Positions 1-6,251 of a DNA stretch of 8,572 nt are shown in pieces; the first letter of the stretch is position 1; every line of letters starts with the position of its first letter. This stretch comes from Alphaproteobacteria bacterium (GTDB taxonomy: Bacteria; Pseudomonadota; Alphaproteobacteria; Puniceispirillales; Puniceispirillaceae). The stretch lies in assembly GCA_009936885.1 (NCBI GenBank), contig JAACDT010000248.1, forward strand, positions 1 through 8,572, written 5' to 3'. Under the pieces are notes generated by a model. The model saw nothing but the letters and a program-made list of their open reading frames with translations, was not told the origin of the DNA and ran no database searches. Made by a program: the position numbers and the translations under genes.

Positions 1-150
1 CCGTGTTAACCAACGCTGAGAAGATAATTTACGACCGCGCATTTTTTTGGGTTTTTTAGTGAGACCTGCTTTAGTTTTATATGACCTCCCAGAGGGACCC
101 TTTTTAGATATTCCCCCAGAATTTCCAGAATGACCATCACCCTTAGACAT
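1..150 (-). CDS. rlmE: 23S rRNA (uridine-2'-O-)methyltransferase RlmE, N-terminal fragment
   Basis: Only the first 50 codons are inside the window; the gene continues past the left edge. The family (also RrmJ/FtsJ) is a cytoplasmic SAM-dependent enzyme that 2'-O-methylates a uridine in the 23S rRNA A-loop late in 50S assembly. Seen here: a basic, Gly/Lys/Ser-rich leader of about 37 residues, then RGRKLSSQRWLTR. This matches the region just before the conserved (L/I)NDPYV segment in alphaproteobacterial RlmE. The methyltransferase domain and its catalytic residues lie outside, so activity cannot be judged. In-frame ATGs also exist at 180 and 198, directly after an in-frame TGA. I prefer 150 because GAGAAAG lies 8 bases upstream, whereas the other two lack a ribosome binding site. 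It follows the RND gene on the same strand by 125 bases and could be read through from it. The identification rests on a short N-terminus. Confidence 0.72.
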   Translation of the reverse strand, partial: MSKGDGHSGNSGGISKKGPSGRSYKTKAGLTKKPKKMRGRKLSSQRWLTR

Positions 151-158
151 GAAACTTA

Positions 159-165
159 CTTTCTC
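159..165 (-). promoter_or_regulatory. Ribosome binding site deciding the rlmE start
   Basis: Minus-strand GAGAAAG lies 8 bases before the ATG at 150. The spacer and start read TAAGTTTCATG, the same 11-mer found at the start of the RND permease gene (3435-3445). The two upstream in-frame ATGs (180, 198) have no purine-rich tract at a usable distance, so this site favours the shorter protein beginning MSKGDG. Confidence 0.5.
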
Positions 166-275
166 ACCAATACTACCCATAAAACCCAATAATTCCATTC
201 ATTAAGAATTCAAACGGATTGTCCAAAAATTACGGATCCCTGCTACACTGATCTGTGATTCTTATTTTTTTTATC

Positions 276-3200
276 TTATTCGTCGCTTGCTAACAAAACC
301 TTGTCTCGCACAGCCGAGCCAATTCCAAAAAATCTTAATATGCCTCTCACAATGCTACCAATATCACTACTTACCCCTATCATTGCAGGCACAACGAATA
401 ATACCAGCACACTTGTAACAGCAAGTCCGAATGTGATTGTAGTTGCCATCGGAATTAGAAATTGTGCTTGCAGTGATTTTTCAAACATAATGGCAGATAG
501 CCCGCCTATTGTCGTGCCAGAAGTAAGAAGCATTGGTCTGAGCCTGTCCATCGCACCTCGAACCACAGCATTTTCCAAAAGATTGCCATCATCCTCTAAC
601 TCTAGTTTGCGACGTTCGATAGTTGAGACAAGAATAATAGAATTATTAACTACAATTCCCGCTAAGGCTATTATCGCAAACATTGATAAAATATTCAGAC
701 TTAAGCCCATTATATAGTGACCGAAAACGGCACCAATCAGACAAAATGGAATAATAATCATTACAGAAAAAGGTAGAGTCCAGCTTGAAAAAACCCATGC
801 TAAAATGACATATATTGATACCAGCGCTAAAATCGCTCCCACGCCCATATCAGCGAAAGTTTCATCCTGCTCCTGATTCCTGCCACCAAATGAGTAACTA
901 TATCCCGCATCGGTAAATAAATCAGGTAATTCAGAATTTTCCATTGCCTGAACGAATTCGGATGTATTCATCACAGCTTCATCTAAATCACCTAAAATAG
1001 CGATTTCTCGAAAACCATTTTGACGTCTTACAATGTCAAACCCAAGCCTACTTTCAATTTTAGCAACTTCGTCCAAATCTACATAATTTCCAGAGTTATC
1101 AATTAGCTGAAACTGACCTATGTCATCATGAAGTAATTCATTATCTGGCAGAGACAATCGAACTGTTACCTCCTCATCTCCTCTTGCAAATCTCTGCACA
1201 ACAGCCCCGTCAAGTGCAGACCTGATTTGCAAACCAATGGACTGAGTGGTAAATCCAAGCGACCTGCCGAGCGGTGTAAGGGTAATAATTCGTTCCTCAG
1301 CACCATAATTCATATTATCTACAACATCAGAGACTCCAGAGAGCTGTTTTACGATATCTACGGTCTTTAGCGCTAAATGCTTTAACTCATTCAAATCATT
1401 GCCCTTAATTCGAATGTCTATGTCTCTTCCGGGGGGACCACCCTCAGGTGCTCGAACCTGCAAGATATCTAATCCTGGTTGTGGGATAATTTCATTCCGA
1501 AGTGTCTCTACAAAATCACGAGAACGAACCTCTCTTTTATCGGCAGGAACGAGATTAATAAGAATAGCGCCTTGTCTCACATTTACAGCAGTTTGCGCAT
1601 CCTCCTCAGAAAGCGTCTGTGCAAATTGAGTATAAGCAAAATCGATTAAATCGGTTTCACCTTTTGTCAGTTTTTCTTCTGTTACCTTTACCGCTCTTTC
1701 AAGCTCACTCAACATCGCCATAGTTTGCTTTTCAGAAGAACCTGGTACCATTGTGACATTTGCATAAGCAATATCTGCTTCAGGCGAAGAGAAAAAGACA
1801 AAGCCAACACGACCACCCACCATCATACCAACAGATAATATCAATAATCCGAATGCAGCAGCAAGGGTTACATATCTAAAACGAAAAGAGCTACGCACGA
1901 CCGGGCTACATGCTCGCTCCTTGAAATAATTAAAACCTGAATCAATTATTTGCCTGAAACGACTAGGCTTTTTTGTTGTGTCCCCACCTCCATGTGCAAG
2001 ATGAGTAGGCAAAACAAAGAAACATTCAACTAAACTAGCAACAAGCACGGCACATACGACTGCTGGAATTGCAACAATAACTGCACCAATAACCCCTTGG
2101 ATTATAAATAACGGAATAAATGCGGCAATGGTAGTAAGTGTGGATGAGAATACAGGTCCGCCCATGCGTGTTGCGGCAAGGATGGCAGAATCTTGAGCTG
2201 AGAGTTGTTTGCTGGTGCGAAGATACTCGGTATGCTCTCCTATAACAATAGCATCATCCACAACAATCCCAAGAGCCATTATCAAGCCAAATAGAGATAT
2301 CATATTGATAGTTTGGCCAAATAGAAGCATTACACCAAATGTTGCCATGAATGCCACAGGAATTCCCCACGCCACCCAAAAAGCAGTTCTAGCTGGCAGG
2401 AACAAGAACAATACCAGTAACACGATAACTAGTCCGCTAATACCATTTGATACCATCAACTCTATTCTTTCAGATATTAAATCAGCTTGAACATTATGTT
2501 GCGCCAAAGTTAAAGAAGCTGGTAACGTCTCGACCTTTTCTGAAAGATAGGTTTGAACTATGTCGTTAATTTTTAGTGAATCATTCGTCTCACTGCGCTG
2601 GATAACCAGATTAACCGCTGGCTTTGAGTCGTGAAAAATCAGTACAGAAGAATCTTTAATTCCATCTTTTAAATCAGCGACATCGCCTAGCAATACAGAA
2701 CTTCCATCACTTCTAACAAGAACTTCAATATTCGCGAAATCAGCAGCTCGATACCGTTTGCCAAGAGAGCGAACACGCAAAGCGCCATCCGCAAAACTAC
2801 CTGCTGGAATATCAATAGAGGAAGCTGAAATTATATTTGACAGGTCGACCAGACTTAGCCCTAGCCGCGCTAATTCACTCTCTTTTACTTCAATAATAAT
2901 TTCTTCTTCAGGCAGACCCCATAAGTCAATTTTATCTACTCCAACCCTTAACAGTTCCTCTTTAATTTGCTTAGAATGGAAGCGTAGAATATCCAATGAT
3001 ACATTGCCATATAAGGTAAGCGTTGCGACAGTATCTAAAAATTCTGCTTGAATAATAACCGGCGTTTCAGACTCATCTGGGAAATCAACTGCTCCAATTG
3101 CGTTTTCAACATCAGACAACGCCTTCTGCATATCAGTCCCAAAATCAAACTCGACGACTGCGGTTGCTCTTCCTTCGAAAGAGGTCGACTTAACAGTCTT

Positions 3201-3437
3201 TGCTCCTTCAATTGCGCGTAACTCTGGCTCCAACGACTGAGTTATATTCGAATCCACATCCTCTGCTGTTGCTCCTGTCCATGCGACAGAAACAGCAATA
3301 ATATCAACGCTAATATCAGGAAAAAACTGCTTGTTTATGCGGGTTGTGGATAAAGCGCCAACCAGCAACATCAAAATCATAATAAGATTTGCTGCTGTTC
3401 TGTGTTTAACAAAAAATTTAATAATGTCTGCAAACAT
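276..3437 (-). CDS. RND-family multidrug efflux permease (AcrB-like, HAE1 type)
   Basis: Inner-membrane, proton-driven pump of 1053 residues, the usual length for AcrB/MexB-type permeases. It would export drugs or other amphiphiles through an adaptor and an outer-membrane channel. Visible order: TM1 (about 12-30); first periplasmic loop, with the family-typical WTGATAEDVD at 53-62 and LEPELRAIEGAKTVKS at 69-84; TM2-TM6 (about 331-477); TM7 (about 523-545); second periplasmic loop; TM8-TM12 (about 864-1022). TM4 carries the proton-relay pair D394-D395 in GIVVDDAIVIGEH. In TM10, the position of the AcrB relay lysine is N931 in GIVVNNSIILV, a variant I know from other HAE1 subgroups, so not evidence of inactivity. 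Translation probably starts at the ATG with GGAA 8 bases upstream, inside the end of the adaptor gene. The adaptor stop is 5 bases upstream, implying one mRNA. No outer-membrane gene is present. Substrate cannot be read from sequence. Confidence 0.95.
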   Translation of the reverse strand: MFADIIKFFVKHRTAANLIMILMLLVGALSTTRINKQFFPDISVDIIAVSVAWTGATAEDVDSNITQSLEPELRAIEGAKTVKSTSFEGRATAVVEFDFGTDMQKALSDVENAIGAVDFPDESETPVIIQAEFLDTVATLTLYGNVSLDILRFHSKQIKEELLRVGVDKIDLWGLPEEEIIIEVKESELARLGLSLVDLSNIISASSIDIPAGSFADGALRVRSLGKRYRAADFANIEVLVRSDGSSVLLGDVADLKDGIKDSSVLIFHDSKPAVNLVIQRSETNDSLKINDIVQTYLSEKVETLPASLTLAQHNVQADLISERIELMVSNGISGLVIVLLVLFLFLPARTAFWVAWGIPVAFMATFGVMLLFGQTINMISLFGLIMALGIVVDDAIVIGEHTEYLRTSKQLSAQDSAILAATRMGGPVFSSTLTTIAAFIPLFIIQGVIGAVIVAIPAVVCAVLVASLVECFFVLPTHLAHGGGDTTKKPSRFRQIIDSGFNYFKERACSPVVRSSFRFRYVTLAAAFGLLILSVGMMVGGRVGFVFFSSPEADIAYANVTMVPGSSEKQTMAMLSELERAVKVTEEKLTKGETDLIDFAYTQFAQTLSEEDAQTAVNVRQGAILINLVPADKREVRSRDFVETLRNEIIPQPGLDILQVRAPEGGPPGRDIDIRIKGNDLNELKHLALKTVDIVKQLSGVSDVVDNMNYGAEERIITLTPLGRSLGFTTQSIGLQIRSALDGAVVQRFARGDEEVTVRLSLPDNELLHDDIGQFQLIDNSGNYVDLDEVAKIESRLGFDIVRRQNGFREIAILGDLDEAVMNTSEFVQAMENSELPDLFTDAGYSYSFGGRNQEQDETFADMGVGAILALVSIYVILAWVFSSWTLPFSVMIIIPFCLIGAVFGHYIMGLSLNILSMFAIIALAGIVVNNSIILVSTIERRKLELEDDGNLLENAVVRGAMDRLRPMLLTSGTTIGGLSAIMFEKSLQAQFLIPMATTITFGLAVTSVLVLFVVPAMIGVSSDIGSIVRGILRFFGIGSAVRDKVLLASDE

Positions 3438-3442
3438 GAAAC

Positions 3443-4621
3443 TTATTCCACATCAATAATTTCTGAAATTTCAACTTTCATACCAGCCGCAAGCCCTGGC
3501 AACCGGGTATTAACGATTAGGTCATTTTCTTCTAAATCACCCGTTATCCAAATTTTTCCATCACTTCGATGTTTAATTTCCACCTTCTTTGCTACTGAGC
3601 GACCATTTACCACACTATATACTTGGTTATTTTCATGAAGCGCTGGTTCTGGCAGCACGGCGACTTGCTTCAAGTCTAGCCCTTGATAGATAACTTCTAC
3701 AAACGCACCAACTGGAATAGACGTCGCTGTTTCTACATCCAGCTCGGCAAATAAAGTACCGCCACCATCAGACTTATCAACTTGTGATTGATATCTGCGA
3801 ATAGTGGCCGGAATAGTAGCAACATTATCATCACCACTTTTCCATATGACAGAAACTTTTGAATTTAACAGCCGGTCTGTATTTACAAATATTTCTGCTG
3901 GCACAATAAACGGCACTTCTGCTGCATTTATTTCAGTTAAAACACCAAATGAGCTGGCGCCTGTAACCCTTTGTCCTAATGCAATATTAACATTACTCAA
4001 GCTACCTGTAAAAGGGGCAACAAGTTCAGCATCTTCAATATCTTTTAATTGATTTTTGCGAAGAATTTCCAATGCTCTTAATCTCGCAATAGATTGAGAA
4101 ATCTGATTTTCGGTAATCAGAAGGGAGAGTTCAGCTTCATCCAGACTTGCATCTGTTGCCACATTGCGGATTTTCATTTTTTGCACTCTATCAACAAGCT
4201 TGCGACGAAGCTCTGTCTGTTTTTCAAGAGAGGCAATATTGATTTTCTCGGCTTCTATTTTAGCGCCGGTATCTGCAAGTGCCAATATTTGCCGTGTCGC
4301 ATCTAATCGTACGAGAAGTTCACCCTTCTTTAATATGGCACCATCCTTCAAATTTGGAGATACAAACTCTATTTCCCCAATAGCGGCCATTTGTAAATTG
4401 GCATGGCGCATTGCCTTAACCGTACTGTACGCTCTAAATTTAGGCTGCGCATCGGAGAATGAAATAGGCGTTGCTTTTACAGACCAGACTTTCTCTTCTA
4501 AAGTAATCGGTTCCACTACAGGCTTTGTGCTTTGTAGATACATAAATCCAGCAACAAATAGGCCAAAAACCAAGAATGCAGGGAATATTCTTGTTAACAA
4601 GAATTTTAGAAAACGAACCAT
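3443..4621 (-). CDS. Periplasmic adaptor subunit (membrane fusion protein, HlyD/AcrA-like) of the RND pump
   Basis: Bridges the inner-membrane RND permease to an outer-membrane channel. With the chosen start the protein has 392 residues. Visible order: a short basic N-terminus and one hydrophobic anchor (about 7-28, no lipobox cysteine); first lipoyl half (about 76-107, with LKDGAILKKGELLVRLDA); a helical hairpin rich in Glu/Lys/Leu/Gln (about 108-195); second lipoyl half (about 196-231, with VAPFTGSLSNV and GQRV); beta-barrel (about 233-315); C-terminal membrane-proximal domain (about 319-390). This is the canonical adaptor layout and length. Start choice: a TTG at 4666 and an ATG at 4633 are in frame but lack a ribosome binding site. 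The ATG at 4621 has GAG 7 bases upstream and gives a neat signal anchor. It is the first gene of the adaptor-permease operon, 5 bases from the permease. An 18-base perfect palindrome lies in codons 6-12. Confidence 0.92.
   Translation of the reverse strand: MVRFLKFLLTRIFPAFLVFGLFVAGFMYLQSTKPVVEPITLEEKVWSVKATPISFSDAQPKFRAYSTVKAMRHANLQMAAIGEIEFVSPNLKDGAILKKGELLVRLDATRQILALADTGAKIEAEKINIASLEKQTELRRKLVDRVQKMKIRNVATDASLDEAELSLLITENQISQSIARLRALEILRKNQLKDIEDAELVAPFTGSLSNVNIALGQRVTGASSFGVLTEINAAEVPFIVPAEIFVNTDRLLNSKVSVIWKSGDDNVATIPATIRRYQSQVDKSDGGGTLFAELDVETATSIPVGAFVEVIYQGLDLKQVAVLPEPALHENNQVYSVVNGRSVAKKVEIKHRSDGKIWITGDLEENDLIVNTRLPGLAAGMKVEISEIIDVE
3446..3449 (-). promoter_or_regulatory. Ribosome binding site of the RND permease gene, inside the adaptor gene
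   Basis: Minus-strand GGAA forms part of the last two sense codons (Val-Glu) of the adaptor gene and lies 8 bases before the permease ATG. Its placement inside the upstream reading frame suggests that translation of the pair is coupled. The match to a Shine-Dalgarno sequence is short. Confidence 0.4.
4587..4604. repeat. 18-base perfect palindrome, candidate operator
   Basis: ATTCTTGTTAACAAGAAT equals its own reverse complement over all 18 bases. Allowing one mismatched pair it extends to 24 bases (4584-4607). It lies in codons 6-12 of the adaptor gene, roughly 80-100 bases downstream of the putative minus-strand promoter. Its core TTGTTAACA recurs at 4828-4836 at the start of the MATE gene. 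Binding by a dimeric repressor is inference; no regulator gene is in the window. Confidence 0.4.
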
Positions 4622-4691
4622 CTGTGATCTCATGGAATTAAGGTTGATAATTAAAAAGAAAATCAAGTTTTATTGATTGACGATATGTATT

Positions 4692-4697
4692 TATACT
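4692..4697 (-). promoter_or_regulatory. Putative -10 box for the adaptor-permease operon
   Basis: The minus strand reads TATAAA followed by TAC, about 70 bases before the adaptor ATG, which leaves a leader of roughly 60 bases. The sequence 17 bases upstream (TTTCTT) is a poor -35. On the plus strand the same bases read as TATACT when shifted, so the assignment of strand is not certain. Confidence 0.3.
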
Positions 4698-4751
4698 GGC
4701 ATTACGAATTTAAAGAAAGCGTGTATTAGCAATTGATATTAAGTTTTTAGA

Positions 4752-4757
4752 TATAAA
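4752..4757 (+). promoter_or_regulatory. Putative -10 box for the MATE gene
   Basis: TATAAA lies about 50 bases before the GTG start. A TTGATA at 4733-4738 would be a good -35 but is only 13 bases away, too close for a standard sigma-70 promoter, so the assignment is weak. The box sits in the loop of an inverted repeat, TTTAGA (4746-4751) and TCTAAA (4761-4766), which could be an operator overlapping the promoter. Confidence 0.3.
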
Positions 4758-4805
4758 TAGTCTAAAGAATTATCAATCGGCTTTTATTTTTGAAAGTGTT
4801 TCTTA

Positions 4806-6212
4806 GTGTCCATAAAAAAATCTGGTTTTGTTAACACACTTAATGTTAACTGGAAATTAGACTTTTATAGTCTGATTAGACTTGCCATTCCGCTTGGAAT
4901 AGCTCAGCTCATTTCTATTGGAATCATGACATCCGATATTTGGGCAATGGGCCGTCTTGGCAGTTTTGACCTTGCGGCAGGCGGTCTTGCGATAAGATAT
5001 TATCAACCATTTTATTTCTTTGCACTTGGCATGTTAGTTGTCATCTCCTCACTTACCTCACAGGCTCTGGGTGCCGGTGATATGACTTCAGTAAGACGGG
5101 TGTTTAGACAAGGAATGACGGTTTCCATTGCATTTGGCCTTATATTAGCGTTGCCAATCATATCTGGCATTTGGCTATTACCTGCCTTAGGACAGGATGA
5201 AATTCTAGTAAATCATGCCGCGCCCTTCTTAGTCATATCGGCCTTTACCTTGCCGTTAATGTTTTTATTCCTAGTTATGCGTTTCTTCTCTGCCGCCTAT
5301 GGAAAGCCCTATGTGCAGTTACTTGGCGCAATCATTGCGCTTAGCTGTAATCTTGTTGGCAATGAATTGCTTGCATTTGGTTTTATTGGGGTGCCTGAAT
5401 TAGGTCTCATTGGGATTGCTTTATCAACTGCTATTTGCTTCTTTATAGGCACGTTATCAATGGCCCTCATCATTGGATTTCGGGCACCTTTTAATCAAAT
5501 TCAGCCTTTTAGGCGGTTATGGGTAATGGATTGGCAGATAACCAAAAAAATATTAAAAGTTGGCACGCCTAATGGGGTAATGGTTATGTCTGAAACAGGT
5601 ATGTTTGCGGTCGCATCGATAATGATGGGGGTATTTGGCACAGCAGCGCTTGCTGCAACCGCAATAGCAACCCAGCTCGCAGGCATCTGTTTTATGATCC
5701 CACTATCAATCGCGCAGGCAAGTGCTATTCTAATAGGCAGAGCCGCGGGAAGTCAGGATACAAAAAAAGTCGCCAGAATGAGTATTATCTCCCTGGGATT
5801 GGGGATAGCTGTTACCAGCGTGATGACCTTGCTGATTTATCTATTTCATCTACCCTTAATCGATATTTTTCTCCGGCAGGATGATCCTCTTTTGCTAGCA
5901 GTAACAAACTTTGCGATACCATTTCTTCTAATAACAGCCCTATTTCAACTCGTTGATGGCACGCAGGCCATAGCCGCATCAATATTGCGAGGCATAAATG
6001 ATACTGCAATTCCCGCAATGATTGGCTTCATTTGTTTTTGGGGCGGCGGATTATTTACCGGATACCTTCTTGCCTTTAAGGTTGGATTGGGGCCAAATGG
6101 AATCTGGTTTGGTCTTGCGTGCGGGCTTACCCTTGCCAGTATAATCCTCACAGCTAGATGCTTTCAGTTTTTATCTAAAATGAAGGTTAGTAAAAAGGTA
6201 GTATTGGGATAA
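4806..6212 (+). CDS. MATE-family multidrug efflux transporter (NorM-like)
   Basis: Inner-membrane antiporter of 468 residues, a usual length for this family, that would expel cationic compounds in exchange for Na+ or H+. The protein is hydrophobic throughout, consistent with 12 membrane helices in two six-helix halves. The cation-site acids known from Vibrio NorM all have counterparts: D44 in TM1 (MTSDIWAMGRLG), E263 in TM7 (VMSETGMFAVAS) and D384 in TM10 (QLVDGTQAIAAS). Other family signs are QALGAGD (86-92), the loop RQGMT, and LRGINDT (394-400). The start is GTG with GAAAG 9 bases upstream; the next good ATG (4926) would delete most of TM1. It is transcribed away from the RND operon and lies 39 bases upstream of glnE. 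Base composition resembles its neighbours, so recent transfer is not indicated. Substrate and coupling ion cannot be told. Confidence 0.93.
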   Translation: MSIKKSGFVNTLNVNWKLDFYSLIRLAIPLGIAQLISIGIMTSDIWAMGRLGSFDLAAGGLAIRYYQPFYFFALGMLVVISSLTSQALGAGDMTSVRRVFRQGMTVSIAFGLILALPIISGIWLLPALGQDEILVNHAAPFLVISAFTLPLMFLFLVMRFFSAAYGKPYVQLLGAIIALSCNLVGNELLAFGFIGVPELGLIGIALSTAICFFIGTLSMALIIGFRAPFNQIQPFRRLWVMDWQITKKILKVGTPNGVMVMSETGMFAVASIMMGVFGTAALAATAIATQLAGICFMIPLSIAQASAILIGRAAGSQDTKKVARMSIISLGLGIAVTSVMTLLIYLFHLPLIDIFLRQDDPLLLAVTNFAIPFLLITALFQLVDGTQAIAASILRGINDTAIPAMIGFICFWGGGLFTGYLLAFKVGLGPNGIWFGLACGLTLASIILTARCFQFLSKMKVSKKVVLG

Positions 6213-6237
6213 AAGCGGCTATAGAAATACAAAATGT

Positions 6238-6243
6238 AAGAGA
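6238..6243 (+). promoter_or_regulatory. Ribosome binding site of glnE
   Basis: AAGAGA lies 8 bases before the ATG at 6252. The whole MATE-glnE gap (6213-6251) is 39 bases and contains no stem followed by a T-run and no clear promoter, which suggests that glnE is at least partly transcribed from the MATE promoter. Confidence 0.5.
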
Positions 6244-6251
6244 TTATTTCC

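Larger units (their letters stand above)
4622..4805. promoter_or_regulatory. Divergent control region between the RND operon and the MATE gene
   Basis: This AT-rich non-coding stretch must hold the start signals for both transcription units. It contains a -10-like box on each strand, a 6-base-arm dyad around the plus-strand box, and a 9-base inverted pair, TTGATAATT at 4644-4652 and AATTATCAA at 4768-4776. I see no -35 element with good spacing for either side, no riboswitch-like structure and no small gene. Weak -35 elements are common in promoters that need an activator, but that is inference. Confidence 0.55.

Noticed and set aside
245..275. CACTGATCTGTG dyad followed by a T-rich run, resembling a terminator between the RND gene and rlmE
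   Set aside because: The arms have two mismatched pairs, and the T-run follows the dyad only on the plus strand, where nothing is known to be transcribed. On the minus strand, which carries both flanking genes, the order is reversed and no U-tract would follow.
301..717. Plus-strand open frame of 138 codons opposite the 3' end of the RND gene
   Set aside because: It is antisense to conserved transmembrane helices of the permease, has no recognisable domain or ribosome binding site, and its composition is what reverse-complemented membrane codons give. The same holds for the other plus-strand frames at 1399-1629, 2209-2490 and 2758-3051.
4619..4666. Longer adaptor protein starting at TTG 4666 or ATG 4633
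   Set aside because: Neither has a ribosome binding site. The added residues would place a second hydrophobic stretch before the clear signal anchor. The ATG at 4633 cannot be fully excluded.
4164..4676. Plus-strand open frame of 170 codons opposite the adaptor gene
   Set aside because: It lies antisense to the helical hairpin and lipoyl regions of a clear membrane fusion protein, and its product resembles no family that I recognise.
4677..4697. TTGACG (4677-4682) and TATACT (4692-4697) as a plus-strand promoter for the MATE gene
   Set aside because: Both hexamers are good, but only 9 bases separate them, far below the 16-18 needed for sigma-70 type promoters.
4644..4776. FNR/Anr-type box suggested by repeated TTGAT half-sites
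   Set aside because: A full box needs TTGAT-N4-ATCAA. None of the TTGAT copies has ATCAA at the right distance.
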